A DNA stretch of 64,000 nt from Perkinsus olseni (lineage: Eukaryota; Perkinsozoa; Perkinsida; Perkinsidae). Positions 35,835-45,800 of this stretch are shown one piece after another. Each line of letters opens with the position of its first letter. Positions within the stretch are counted from its first letter, which is position 1. A model generated the notes under the pieces. It saw only the letters and a list, made by a program, of their open reading frames with translations. It had not been told where the DNA came from and did no database searches. Position numbers and translations under genes: made by a program. Location: the NCBI GenBank assembly GCA_013115135.1, contig JABANP010000089.1:89701-153700 (forward strand), given 5' to 3'.

Positions 35835-37700
35835 CTTCTAGCCGACGGCCCGATCTTAGCTCACTTGAGCTGAGATGAGCTATGTCCACGCGTGCCGGCT
35901 AGAGGGACAGGCTGTCCCGGAAAGAGCTGGCTCTTGCGCCGCATTGAGATCCGAGCCGGTTCAGCCTGCACAAACGACTGGTGTCCTCCAAGCTGCGAGT
36001 TGCAATGACGCAATAGGCTCTTCCAGGACGGTGCTGCTTCGACACGGTATTGATGATAGCCTCAACTGCTCGCCTGCCGTCTATTGGCTTCGAGAAGGGC
36101 AGAGTCTACCACGCCCGGCCTCATCTCCAGCGAGTTCTCAGGAAACCTGGAGTTGTAGGGGATCCCATGAATGCTTGCGTTGGGAGAGGCACTGAAACCA
36201 GGCGAGCACGGGCCTGTAGCTCATGTCCTGGTACCGAAGTGTAAGTCGTAACCTGACCTGCTTCTACTTCTTGAGTTGGGTGGGAGGGCCGATGGACTCC
36301 ATCGGAGCACTGAGCATCTGAATAGCTCGGAGAGGTGCAGGTTAGGCGCTGTGGTAGCAGAGAGGCTGGAGGGTTAGCATGGCTTCCAGCTCGAACGCTG
36401 CTTCGACCACATCTTGTCCTTCGGCAGAGAGGGTCGGCAATAAGCTAGATCGTGCCACTTGAGTCCGCAAGTCATCTCCAATGCCACGAGAGAACGCGTG
36501 CGCCCCTTGTGTCGTACGAGTATCTTTCACTCGGTCGCGTGTGTACAATGGTGACGACTACAAGCTAGATACCAGCTGCCACAGACTTCAGTACTACTCA
36601 CTGTGTAGTACTCAGTTGTTAGACTACCATCGCTGCAGTCACTTCATCATTTCCTTCACAGCTACTGCGTATCACTAGACTCAGAAAACCGTCTGCCCTT
36701 GTTATGCGCCTCGCACTCGCGTGCATGGGTTCTCTGGGTTGAAACTTACGCTAGGCTAGGTTACGCTATAGTTTCCCACTATCGATTAGCCCCTCTCGAG
36801 TCCGGTGTTCAATCAAGTCAATCAGGTAGGATAGCGCAGATCATCAAAACTGTGGGTTCGCTTCGCAGGATGAAACTAAACTATAGGATGAGCTACTCCA
36901 AAGAGCATTTGAAACTTCTTACAGCAGCACAAAACAGTAGACCAATTAGTAAGTGCTCGCGCTAGCCGAGTTTGACTTTGTGTAACAATCCGCCCACCAC
37001 TTCGTTCCTCAATTAAGCAACCCGACTCCGTCGTCTTGCTGCTACGGCATAAAACAGACGAATCTAGGAGTGCAGTCGTTCGCACTTCTGACACTGATAG
37101 TTGCACACCAAAACACAGGTCAAAGTGCAGACGTCGGTGGAGTGACCGTACCACAGTAAGTTATCATCTATAGCTGATCACCCACCGAGACCCATGGTGA
37201 CCCGCGAGACCAACCGCGACAGGAACGGGTCAGAGACAATGGGAGCAACTCAGCGTCACAGCTCGCCCCGGGAGGCTGTGGGTGGGTTAAAAGGAAAAAG
37301 AATCAAACAAAACCCTCTACTAACTATCAATCATTCTATTCCCCCTTCTCAGCGAAACATTCACCATACCAAGAAAGGACTCGGACGAACTGTCGTCCTA
37401 CAATCATACAAAGTTCTTGAGAGTACCAGAGATAGTTCTAGCCTCGCGAAGCTAGTAACGTGCTTCGAGGCAACGACACAACATGTAGTCCCACACAAAC
37501 ATCCCAGGCCGCCAGAATCCGATCAGGAAAGAAGTAGAAACAACCGTGAGGAATTCATCGTGGCATTCGGCGCATTGTTCCTTCCAGCACGTAGTGCTTT
37601 TCAAAACTTGTGCCTTAGAACGACACTGTGTGAAACAGTGCCGTCGCCGAGCCTTTCTTTATCTGGATCGTCATTTGATGCCGTTAGTGCTGCAGGATCG
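35835..37700. other. Spacer between duplication units A and B
   Basis: It contains a decayed fragment of the sequence at 33.42-33.50 kb (36030-36110; both read gctgcttcgacac and tattgatgat) and no supported gene. Short ORFs here lack domains. Confidence 0.4.
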
Positions 37701-38514
37701 AAACTATAGAATAAACTACTGTGGAGTGTCCTATGCTGCGCACTCTTGCTTCGAATGCTGGCATACCACCCTCTTGGTAATGAGGGATGAGTGAGGTATA
37801 AGTAGCCGCAAAATTACCGAAGTATACCATTATCAACGGATCAAGCAGTTGCTTGGGGTGAGCCATCAGTAGCACCTCTGAAATCCGGGATGGCTGCATC
37901 ATGCAGATGACGGGCCGTGTCTGCAGATATTTGGCGGTTTGCGTTCGTTCCTGCTACAGAGCTTCAACCAAATTCCTCAATAGAAAACGCGAGCGGGATC
38001 GACCCGTCGAGCGCATTTTAAACGGTCCAGCTACGGCGTTCAACCAGATTCCTCAGCAGCAGCAGAAGCGAGCGAAGGCAAGTTCCTCAAGAAGTACTTA
38101 GAGTCGTGCAGAGTGCCAAAATCTTCCTGATGCGCCCCTTCACCCTGGAAGAAAACCGAAGCCTCATAAACCACTGGAGAGTGTACCCAGAGAGAGTTTG
38201 GATGGAGTCGCCTCTTTCCAAGTTGACTTATAAACTCGACAGAGTCAAAAGGCAGGCGTGGAAACACTATGAGTGAACTCAGTGCGATCGCAGGCTACTA
38301 CTTATGTTGGTCAAGAAAAGAGAAAAACACATTTCCAAGTTGGAAATTCCAACGCTGGAAAAGAAGCTGGGCTGACTGAATGGGGAACATGGGGGCAACT
38401 CCCCGCTGAGTGGTTGAGCAAGCTGACAGTATCTTTTGCCTCTTCAGCTTTATCTTTTTGCCTGACCAGCTCATCGCCATCGAACCACCTTACACAAGCT
38501 ACCTACTCCGGATG

Positions 38515-39249
38515 TTACAGGAGCGTTCGCTTCCTGAGCTCAATTGGAACCCCTCCAAACTGTGAGTAGATTACGGTGGGGGTGGCAGAAGTCAACCTAG
38601 AGAGATCATAAACTCCATTAACCGGTCGAGAGCAATTTGCAAGCACCCATCTCCGTAAATCTTCCACGGAGTCTCTCCTAGTGGACTGTATTTCATAGTA
38701 GGCGGAGCCAGACGCGGTCTCCTGGCGGGAAAGCTTCAAGGTACTGAAGAAGGTCTTCCCACTGCACAAAACACCCGCTTTCAGTTCCTCGGCTGATTCA
38801 ATCTCAAACCTCAGCATCACTGACTCATCGTCGGCTGTATAACAGAACGCTTCTGGCTGCAACGGGAAGGACAACCTAGAGAGTTCGAATATCTCTCCTT
38901 GAAGGGGAGTAGAGACATCGTTAACATCGTAGAAGGTGATAGTGCTAAGGTCCTCGTCTTCTACACTAATCGAGTACCGCTGGGTCAGGTTCCCACGCAA
39001 CTCCTCAAGTAAGGTGCCATCGCCGAAATCGAGAGAGTAAATGTGGCCGTCGCCCGTCAGTGGAATACGCCCGCTGGCGTAGCTTCCCTTACCGAGTTGC
39101 GAGACGATCAGAACAACAACAGACTTGGACTCGTACACGTCCATGTACACCTTGGTAGCTCCCAGAGTGCCTAGGAACAGGCCGGCATATTGAGACGCCA
39201 CGAAGACAAAGGTTTGAGCGGCCACTAACGAAGCTTGGAGGAAATTCAT
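38515..39249 (-). CDS. Secreted protein family, paralog 2 (244 aa)
   Basis: Second tandem copy: signal peptide MNFLQASLVAAQTFVFVASQ, then GATKVYMDVYESKSVVVLIV. The C-terminal block IYSQFGGVPIELRKRTLL and both conserved cysteines are present. An extra Cys sits in EAFCYTADDE. The N-terminal third and the last 40 residues are the most conserved between copies; the middle (RYSISVEDEDLSTITFYDVN) varies. The ORF is intact, so the copy is probably functional. Confidence 0.72.
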   Translation of the reverse strand: MNFLQASLVAAQTFVFVASQYAGLFLGTLGATKVYMDVYESKSVVVLIVSQLGKGSYASGRIPLTGDGHIYSLDFGDGTLLEELRGNLTQRYSISVEDEDLSTITFYDVNDVSTPLQGEIFELSRLSFPLQPEAFCYTADDESVMLRFEIESAEELKAGVLCSGKTFFSTLKLSRQETASGSAYYEIQSTRRDSVEDLRRWVLANCSRPVNGVYDLSRLTSATPTVIYSQFGGVPIELRKRTLL

Positions 39250-40364
39250 TTCCTGAAATGTTTTCGCAAAAAAAAACTACCAAGACGGAACTTTGACGCT
39301 GGAAGGGAGCTGACTTGAAAACACTATATTAGGTAACCCCCCGAGGACTGAACTTAGCGCTATTAAGGTATCGAGAAAAAGGCCAAGTTGATGAAGCATA
39401 GTTTGGACTAGGGAGAATTGCAGTAGTTGGACTGCCGAATTGATTCATCTGAGTGGAAAAAGCGGCTGAACGCATACTCTATAGAACGTTCCTCCCCCCA
39501 GGAACGAGGTGACGTATACTGATGCACGAGAGTGCAGGGCGTGGAATGATCGCAGCTACTGGTTATCAGTGACCAGTAAATGATACAGAGCTATGTTCAC
39601 GCGTGCAGGCGGACGGTTCGCCAGCCTCTTCGTGAAAATCAGGAGTTGTTCTGCCCGACACCGCACCCGAGAACCCGGAAGTCGTGGAATTGACTCGCGA
39701 GTGGAGGACCGTTGGTGTTTTCCTGGAAGACCTTTATAAGCTCCGATTCGCAGCTTGTCCACTGTCGATAGAATTCTGGAACACTCGAAGGGTTGGGACA
39801 AGGAGCAGTGCTCCTGGAGCACACGACACGAGGTGGTTGAAGACAGAGACGCGTGACACGTGGCATCATATCTTTCCCGCGGTCCACACCCTGTGCGGTG
39901 TCTCTTGACTCAAGTCCGAGTGTCCCACTGCTAAACCGAGGGGGTCTTCTTCGATTACGAAGTTGACCATTAGGAAGTGAGAGGGGACACCGGCAAGAGT
40001 CCTACTCCTACCTCGATGATCCGAGAGCGATACCGCAGCCACAGCACGTATGAGCTCAGTTCAGTCAGCTGCGTTCATGGGCGGAGCAGGCGTCAGCATA
40101 ATGATCAAAGATAGATTGGGCTCCAATATAAGTCCCTGCCGATGGGGTGTACCATTCGACGGATGGCCGGTAGTGGGCTGTGCGACAATATCCCCCGACG
40201 GTGTGAGCAATACTGTATCCCTGGTTGCGCAGCGCAACTTGCGCTGGCGTGGGAAGGCAGTCGCAGCGGCCCGCCTGACAGCCTCTGGAAGAGGCCCCCT
40301 TCAGTGTATACCATCTTAAAGGCTGCAGAACTATCGAGCTATCCAACTGTCCAACTGTCTTCAC
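39250..40364. other. 5' flank of paralog 2 and junction of units B and C
   Basis: The first 650 bp are homologous to the 5' flank of paralog 3 (42070-42690), which makes them the natural place to look for the shared promoter. No ORF is supported. The segment at 39850-39905 is the counterpart of the LTR-element insertion site in unit C and is uninterrupted here. Confidence 0.5.
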
Positions 40365-41335
40365 TAATGAAGGTAATTCACCTGCCATATATTTGAAGTC
40401 CGCCCGCTGACGAACCCTTCGCCGGTATTTCTAACCTTGATGCACAAACGTCTTCAATGCGGTGTAGCTTATCTTACGTAAGGCCTATGTTCATTGAGCC
40501 CGAGCTCCAGCCTGCAGATACATCACGAGCGCGGCAGTGCGAGACTCAGTGCGGCACGACACTGTCGGCTGTCGCTCACTACGTACTATGTTGTGACGTT
40601 GTCTACTGCTAGGTTTGGGTGATGCATCATTGAACTGCTCGTTTGTGATTGAGACGAGTTAAGATTGACATTAGCGTCTCTAACAGCTGTCTATTCACCG
40701 AATTACACAGTGTGAGCTGATGTGGAGTATCTGATGCTTCGTACGTGATGTGCTCGCGACGACTGCGGTATACTTCCCTTAGGGCGAGGGATAGCTGAGC
40801 CATGAGTACCTCAGCATCACCGAATCATACCATCATCAGCAGCTCCGACAGGTGCTACGGATTGGCCAACCGTGGGAGCTCCGATATCGGGACGGGCCGT
40901 CATGTAGACGATACACCGAGTGATTGAGAACACTTGACCAGAGTTTTGCCATCTGGGAAACCATTTGTCATCTACTGACTCAGTCTCAGCACCGAGTTAG
41001 ATGAGCTTCAACATAGCTTCTTTTCGGAGCAAAATGGGGTCAGCGGAATAACCGTTGCAAGAGAGTCAAGAGGCCAAGTGAAGAGGCCATGGGCCGCCCA
41101 TGATGGGCGCACTCAGTGCGCACACAGGCTACTCAACGTGGTGACGAGAAATAAAAACTTGTTTCCAATGCTGGAAGAAAGCCGAGTCAGCAGAGCTGAT
41201 CTAATGGGAAATACGGGGACAACTAAACCGGTAAGTTATCCAGAGTGGGCGGGCAGTATATTTCTGCGCACAAAACGCTAATGTAATCAGCTCGTTGCCA
41301 CCCTACCGCCGGGCTTGAACGACCCGCTTTGAATA

Positions 41336-42067
41336 CTAGAGAAGACGTTTCTTTCTGAGCGCCACAGGAAGCCCACCAAGCTGTGAGTAGATTGTGCTCG
41401 GGCTCGCAAACATCACTGTAGAGAGATCATGAAGTCCGTGGGTCGCCAGAGGGCAATTCTCCCTAACCCATTTATGCAGATCATCCAGAGAGCCTCTCCT
41501 AGTTGACTGTATTTCATAGTAGACGAAGCCAGACTCCGTCTCCTGACGGGAAAGCTGCAAGGTAATCAAAAAGGGTTTCTTGTTGCACAAAACAGCCGCT
41601 TTCAGTTCCCCATCGGAATCTATCTTGAACCTCAGCATAAGTGAATCGTCGTCACCTTCGGTATAAAGGAACGTTCCCGTCATCAATCCGAAAGCCACCC
41701 TCTCGAGCTCGACCTTCTCCCCTTGAAGAGAAGTAGAGACCTCGTTCACACCAAAGTAGCTGAAAGTGGTGAGGTCCTTGTCTTGAACACTTATCCGGAA
41801 TTTGGTAATGTTCCCATACAACTCCTGGAGCTCAGCACCATTCTCCACGTCAAGAGTGTAAGAGGAGCCGTCGCCCTTCAACGGAAAACGGCCGCTGACG
41901 TACATTGGCAGGCCATTCCCTTCGAGCATGAAAACAACCGACTCGGACTCGTACACGTCCATGTACACCTTGGTAGCTCCCACGGAGGCGAAGAACCTGC
42001 CGACATATTGAGAGGCCCCGAAGACAAAGATTTGCGCGGCCACCAACGAAGCTTGGATGAAGTTCAT
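41336..42067 (-). CDS. Secreted protein family, paralog 3 (243 aa)
   Basis: Third tandem copy. An in-frame ATG seven codons upstream (42088) exists, but the start at 42067 (MNFIQASLVAAQIFVFGASQ) aligns with both paralogs and gives a proper signal peptide, so I prefer it. The conserved blocks are GATKVYMDVYESESVVFMLE, TKFRISVQDKDLTTFSYFGV and IYSQLGGLPVALRKKRLL, and both conserved cysteines are kept. Compared by eye it is closer to paralog 1 in the ligand of KDLTTFS and closer to paralog 2 at its N-terminus, so the copies may have exchanged segments. Confidence 0.72.
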   Translation of the reverse strand: MNFIQASLVAAQIFVFGASQYVGRFFASVGATKVYMDVYESESVVFMLEGNGLPMYVSGRFPLKGDGSSYTLDVENGAELQELYGNITKFRISVQDKDLTTFSYFGVNEVSTSLQGEKVELERVAFGLMTGTFLYTEGDDDSLMLRFKIDSDGELKAAVLCNKKPFLITLQLSRQETESGFVYYEIQSTRRGSLDDLHKWVRENCPLATHGLHDLSTVMFASPSTIYSQLGGLPVALRKKRLL

Positions 42068-42696
42068 TCTCTGTGAGGCTTCGAGCAAAAACTACCAAGC
42101 ACGGAACTCTGACACTGAAAGGGAGCTGACTCGAGTGTACTTTGCTGGGAGTAACCCCGTCAGAATTGAGCTTCGCTGCATTGAAGTCCAAAGAGAAGGG
42201 CCAATTTACACCCGTACTAGTCGGGAGTGGAAGAACTCAGATCCGGACCGTTGAACTGATCTATTCAAGTGAAAATAGCGGCAGCACGCCTACTCGCGGT
42301 CCTCTCGAGAACGAGGTGACGTACGTTCATGCACGCGAGAACAAGAGGGAGAATGATAACAGATACGGGTTGTTAATAAACACTGATGATCATGGTCACT
42401 GTACTGTAAAGCTTAGTCGAGCTATGTCCGCGCGTGCCGGTGCGTGCCGGTCTCCAGCGTCCCCATGAGAATCAGAAGCTGTTCTACCCGCCACCGGGCT
42501 CGGAAGGACCCGGAAGTCGTGGAATTGATTCGCGAGGGGAGGACGGTCGAGTATGTTCATTTTTGCGAGGACCCTCGAACGCTCGTTGAGTTGGGACAAG
42601 AAGCACGCGTCACGAAAAAGTTGAAGACGGGGACGCGTGACACGTCGCATGATATCTTTCTCGCGGTCTTACACCATGTGCGGTGTCCCCTAGCTC

Positions 42697-42873
42697 TGTT
42701 TGTGCTGTTGCACAAAGGCAAGCGCCAATTCAGTGTATCTTTGTTGAAACTGCCACAGTTGAAACTGCCACAAGATACTCGGCATGAAAGACTGACTAAT
42801 TAACTATATACTTTTCTACTCTTTCATTCCATGGCTCTTGAGTCAACCAGTGTCCCGACCGAAGCTCTAAACA
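42697..42873 (+). repeat. 5' LTR of the large retrotransposon (177 bp)
   Basis: Identical over all 177 bp to 47733-47909. It starts TGTTT and ends AAACA, a 5-bp terminal inverted repeat. An internal 15-bp direct repeat (ttgaaactgccacag / ttgaaactgccacaa) and a TATA-like word (aactatatactttt, about 42803-42816) suggest the promoter. The Gag-Pol start codon at 42831 lies inside this LTR. Confidence 0.92.
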
Positions 42874-45800
42874 TGGCGGAGAACCACGGACTCACTGATG
42901 ACTCAACCACTACTGAACTACTTCAACTTCTACAACTACCCACTGCGAGCTGCCTGCTCTACCTCGAGCGTTCGGAGCTCGAAACTATCATGACCCAACA
43001 AGAGGTCGACATTCCCACTAAGGTCAAATACCGACAACTCTATCAAAACCTGCGCTCCCAACTACGCCAGGCACAGTCGGTTTCTTTGGCACGGACATCT
43101 ACTACTTCTATCCCTAGTTCAACATTCACTTCATCCACTAAATCCACTGTTGCTTCAACTCTACCTCTCACTCATGCTGACACTCTCAATGACAAGATTA
43201 CCAATCTCAGTTTTTGGGGAATCAAGCCGACTACTACCACTATAGCCGGCGCTACCCATACGACGACGAGCCCCACAACCAGTCACACACAACTGCTGAC
43301 CTCCATCTCCAATCTACGCCTACCTGACGGTCGTGAGTTTCTCGGCTTCAAGGATGGGCGTGCTATTAACTATGTCATCATGGTTGCGAGACAAGAATGC
43401 CGACAGAATGCCCTCAGTGCTCATGGTTGTTATCTCTATCTATGCCGCTGCTTAGGCCAAGGCCCTAAACTGAAGCTCATGGATCATCTAGAGCGCGCGC
43501 TTCCTCCTGAGGCCTTCATGTCTAACTACGAGCTGATGCTCACGACGGCTCTAGAGTTCCTACAAGCTCACTTTGCTACCACCAACGACCATGACAGGAT
43601 AACCAGGCATCTATCGGCTATCAAAATGGCATCAAAAAGTGTATCGGTGCATGACTACTTGGATACCCTGGAGAGCTCCATCTCCATGGCGAACTCGGTT
43701 GGCCTATATCTCCATGCCAGTCAAGTTCTCGACTACTTCAAGAGAGGCCTAACTCCCCATCTGCGAAAAGTCTGCAATCAGCAATACTCCAATATCCGTG
43801 ATGTCACCGAGCTTGCGATGGCATTACAGTACTACCAAGAAGCCAACCCACCTCCGACAACTGCTATTACTACTCCAACCGCTACGACTACCTCAACAAC
43901 AACGTCAAACTCAACAACATCAACATCCTCGGTAGCCCCTATCCAGTCTACCAATCCAACTACCACAAGGCTACAACGGATCGAAGATCCCGAAGTCATC
44001 AAACTTTGCAAGGAGAAGAGGATATGCATGGCCTACCTTGCTCGCCAATCGTGTAAGAACGGTGACTCCTGCCCCTACAAGCACACTACTGAAGTGTCAA
44101 GGATGACAGCACCGACTACCCCAACAACAACGCCTAATGCCGACTCTGTGACAATCCTCAATTGTCCAGCATGTGAAGGCTTTACGATTGTTCCTGATAC
44201 TGGGTCTACCATGTCTCTCATCTCAAAGAAGCTGGCTGATTTCATCGTCAAAACTGTCGAAAGCGCTCAACTTCTGTCGTTTCACGCTACATTCGACAGT
44301 GCTACTGAAGCTAAGTCTTTCTCCTGCGACTACTGCCTTCAAGTAGACCTACCAGTTTACGATGGTAACGCCACACACCTTCTACCATGGCGTCCTGCGG
44401 TGCTACAGACTCCGCTCATCCATTCCGATGCCCTACTGGGAATGGATGCACTTCGGTTTGACCGACAAGGACTACTACTACGATTCAAGGATGGTGAAGA
44501 TGCACTGGCATCTCTATTCTTCAGATCTGTACCTCCCCAGATCTCTACTGGTAGCGTACCTTCATCGCTATCTCCGGTAACATGTGAACTGCCCAGATCG
44601 AACTCTGCAGCCTCACCATCTGAGACTTCACACTCTCCAACCCCAACAACTTCTACTACACCACTACCAACGGCATCAGTTGCTCCACCCTGTGAGTTGC
44701 TTCCGCCGGCATCCACAACAGCCCCTAACAATGCCGTGAAGATCAAGCGTAAGGGTGACGTCGACTACAATGTTAAAGAAGCCTTAACAACGCCTCCTAC
44801 ATTCCCACCGCTTGATGATGGTTTTGTCATCGACCAACACGTCTACTCCAATCAATGGTGCAGGATACTAACCATCAAAGACGAGGACAACAACAAGCAG
44901 TTCATGGTCGACTACAGCAATGAACTGCTACAACTAGCACTACAAAACCAACCACCTGAAGCTACCAAGGTTCACTACCGTCTCCTCAAATCTGACGGTC
45001 GTGTTCGTCGTGAGGCCGAGGCTAGGTTCGACGATCTTCTCAACACCAACAAGGTCGTCGCCACTCCTGCTCACTCTGTCAACAACTACGCCTCTCCTTG
45101 GTATCCTGTGGAGGGTCGAAAGCGATGCCGCCCCGTGGTACCATCCATCTGCAGCAACCAGTTACTGAGGCAAGTCCAACGCCATTATCCTATCCGTGAC
45201 TGTCAATCTAAGATCTCACGGATCCTCAATAAGTACAGGAGTGCGAAAACAGCATCTCTACTTGACGTCAAGGACAGCTACCGCTCCATCAGGTTGGGAA
45301 AAAACGCCCAGCTTCTGTCACAAGTCCATGTTCGTGGCTCTACTCTGACCTACCTCTATATGTTGGACGGCAGCTCTATTAATGCCAAGGTGCTGGAATG
45401 GTGTGTCAATCATGTACTGCGAGAACTACACAAGCTCCCTGGCTTTGAACACGTTGCCGTCAGCTACATGGATGATGTCTTGGTTCTTTACTTCACCGAC
45501 ACTGACCCCAATCATGATCTTCAAACAGTCATAAACCACTTTGCTGAGTACAACATGATCTTAGTTGCTGAGCCCCTACACGGCCCTGCTTCCAACGGTA
45601 CGACCATCCTGGGATCTATGATAGTCGACAATGGCGACTCTATCATATTCCCTACTGCCAAGTACGAGAAGTGCACTAACTATGACCTTACGAAGCCCAC
45701 CACCTACAGCTCTGCACTAAGCTTCCTTGGTCAACTATCACAAGCATGGGATCTTTTCGGATGGCATATTCTTCCATGTAAGAACGCCTTAACTGCGCTG

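Larger units (their letters stand above)
34060..42696. repeat. Tandem segmental duplication, three diverged units
   Basis: Three units each carry one copy of the 240-aa secreted-protein gene plus flanks: A about 34.06-36.2 kb, B about 37.7-39.95 kb, C about 40.37-42.69 kb. Flank similarity is easy to see: 34065-34450 against 40365-40750 (both with gtgacgttgtctactgctagg); 37790-37920 against 40790-40910; 39560-39900 against 42420-42690 (both with cccggaagtcgtggaattga). Units differ by point changes and small indels, so this is not a recent or assembly-made copy. Confidence 0.75.
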
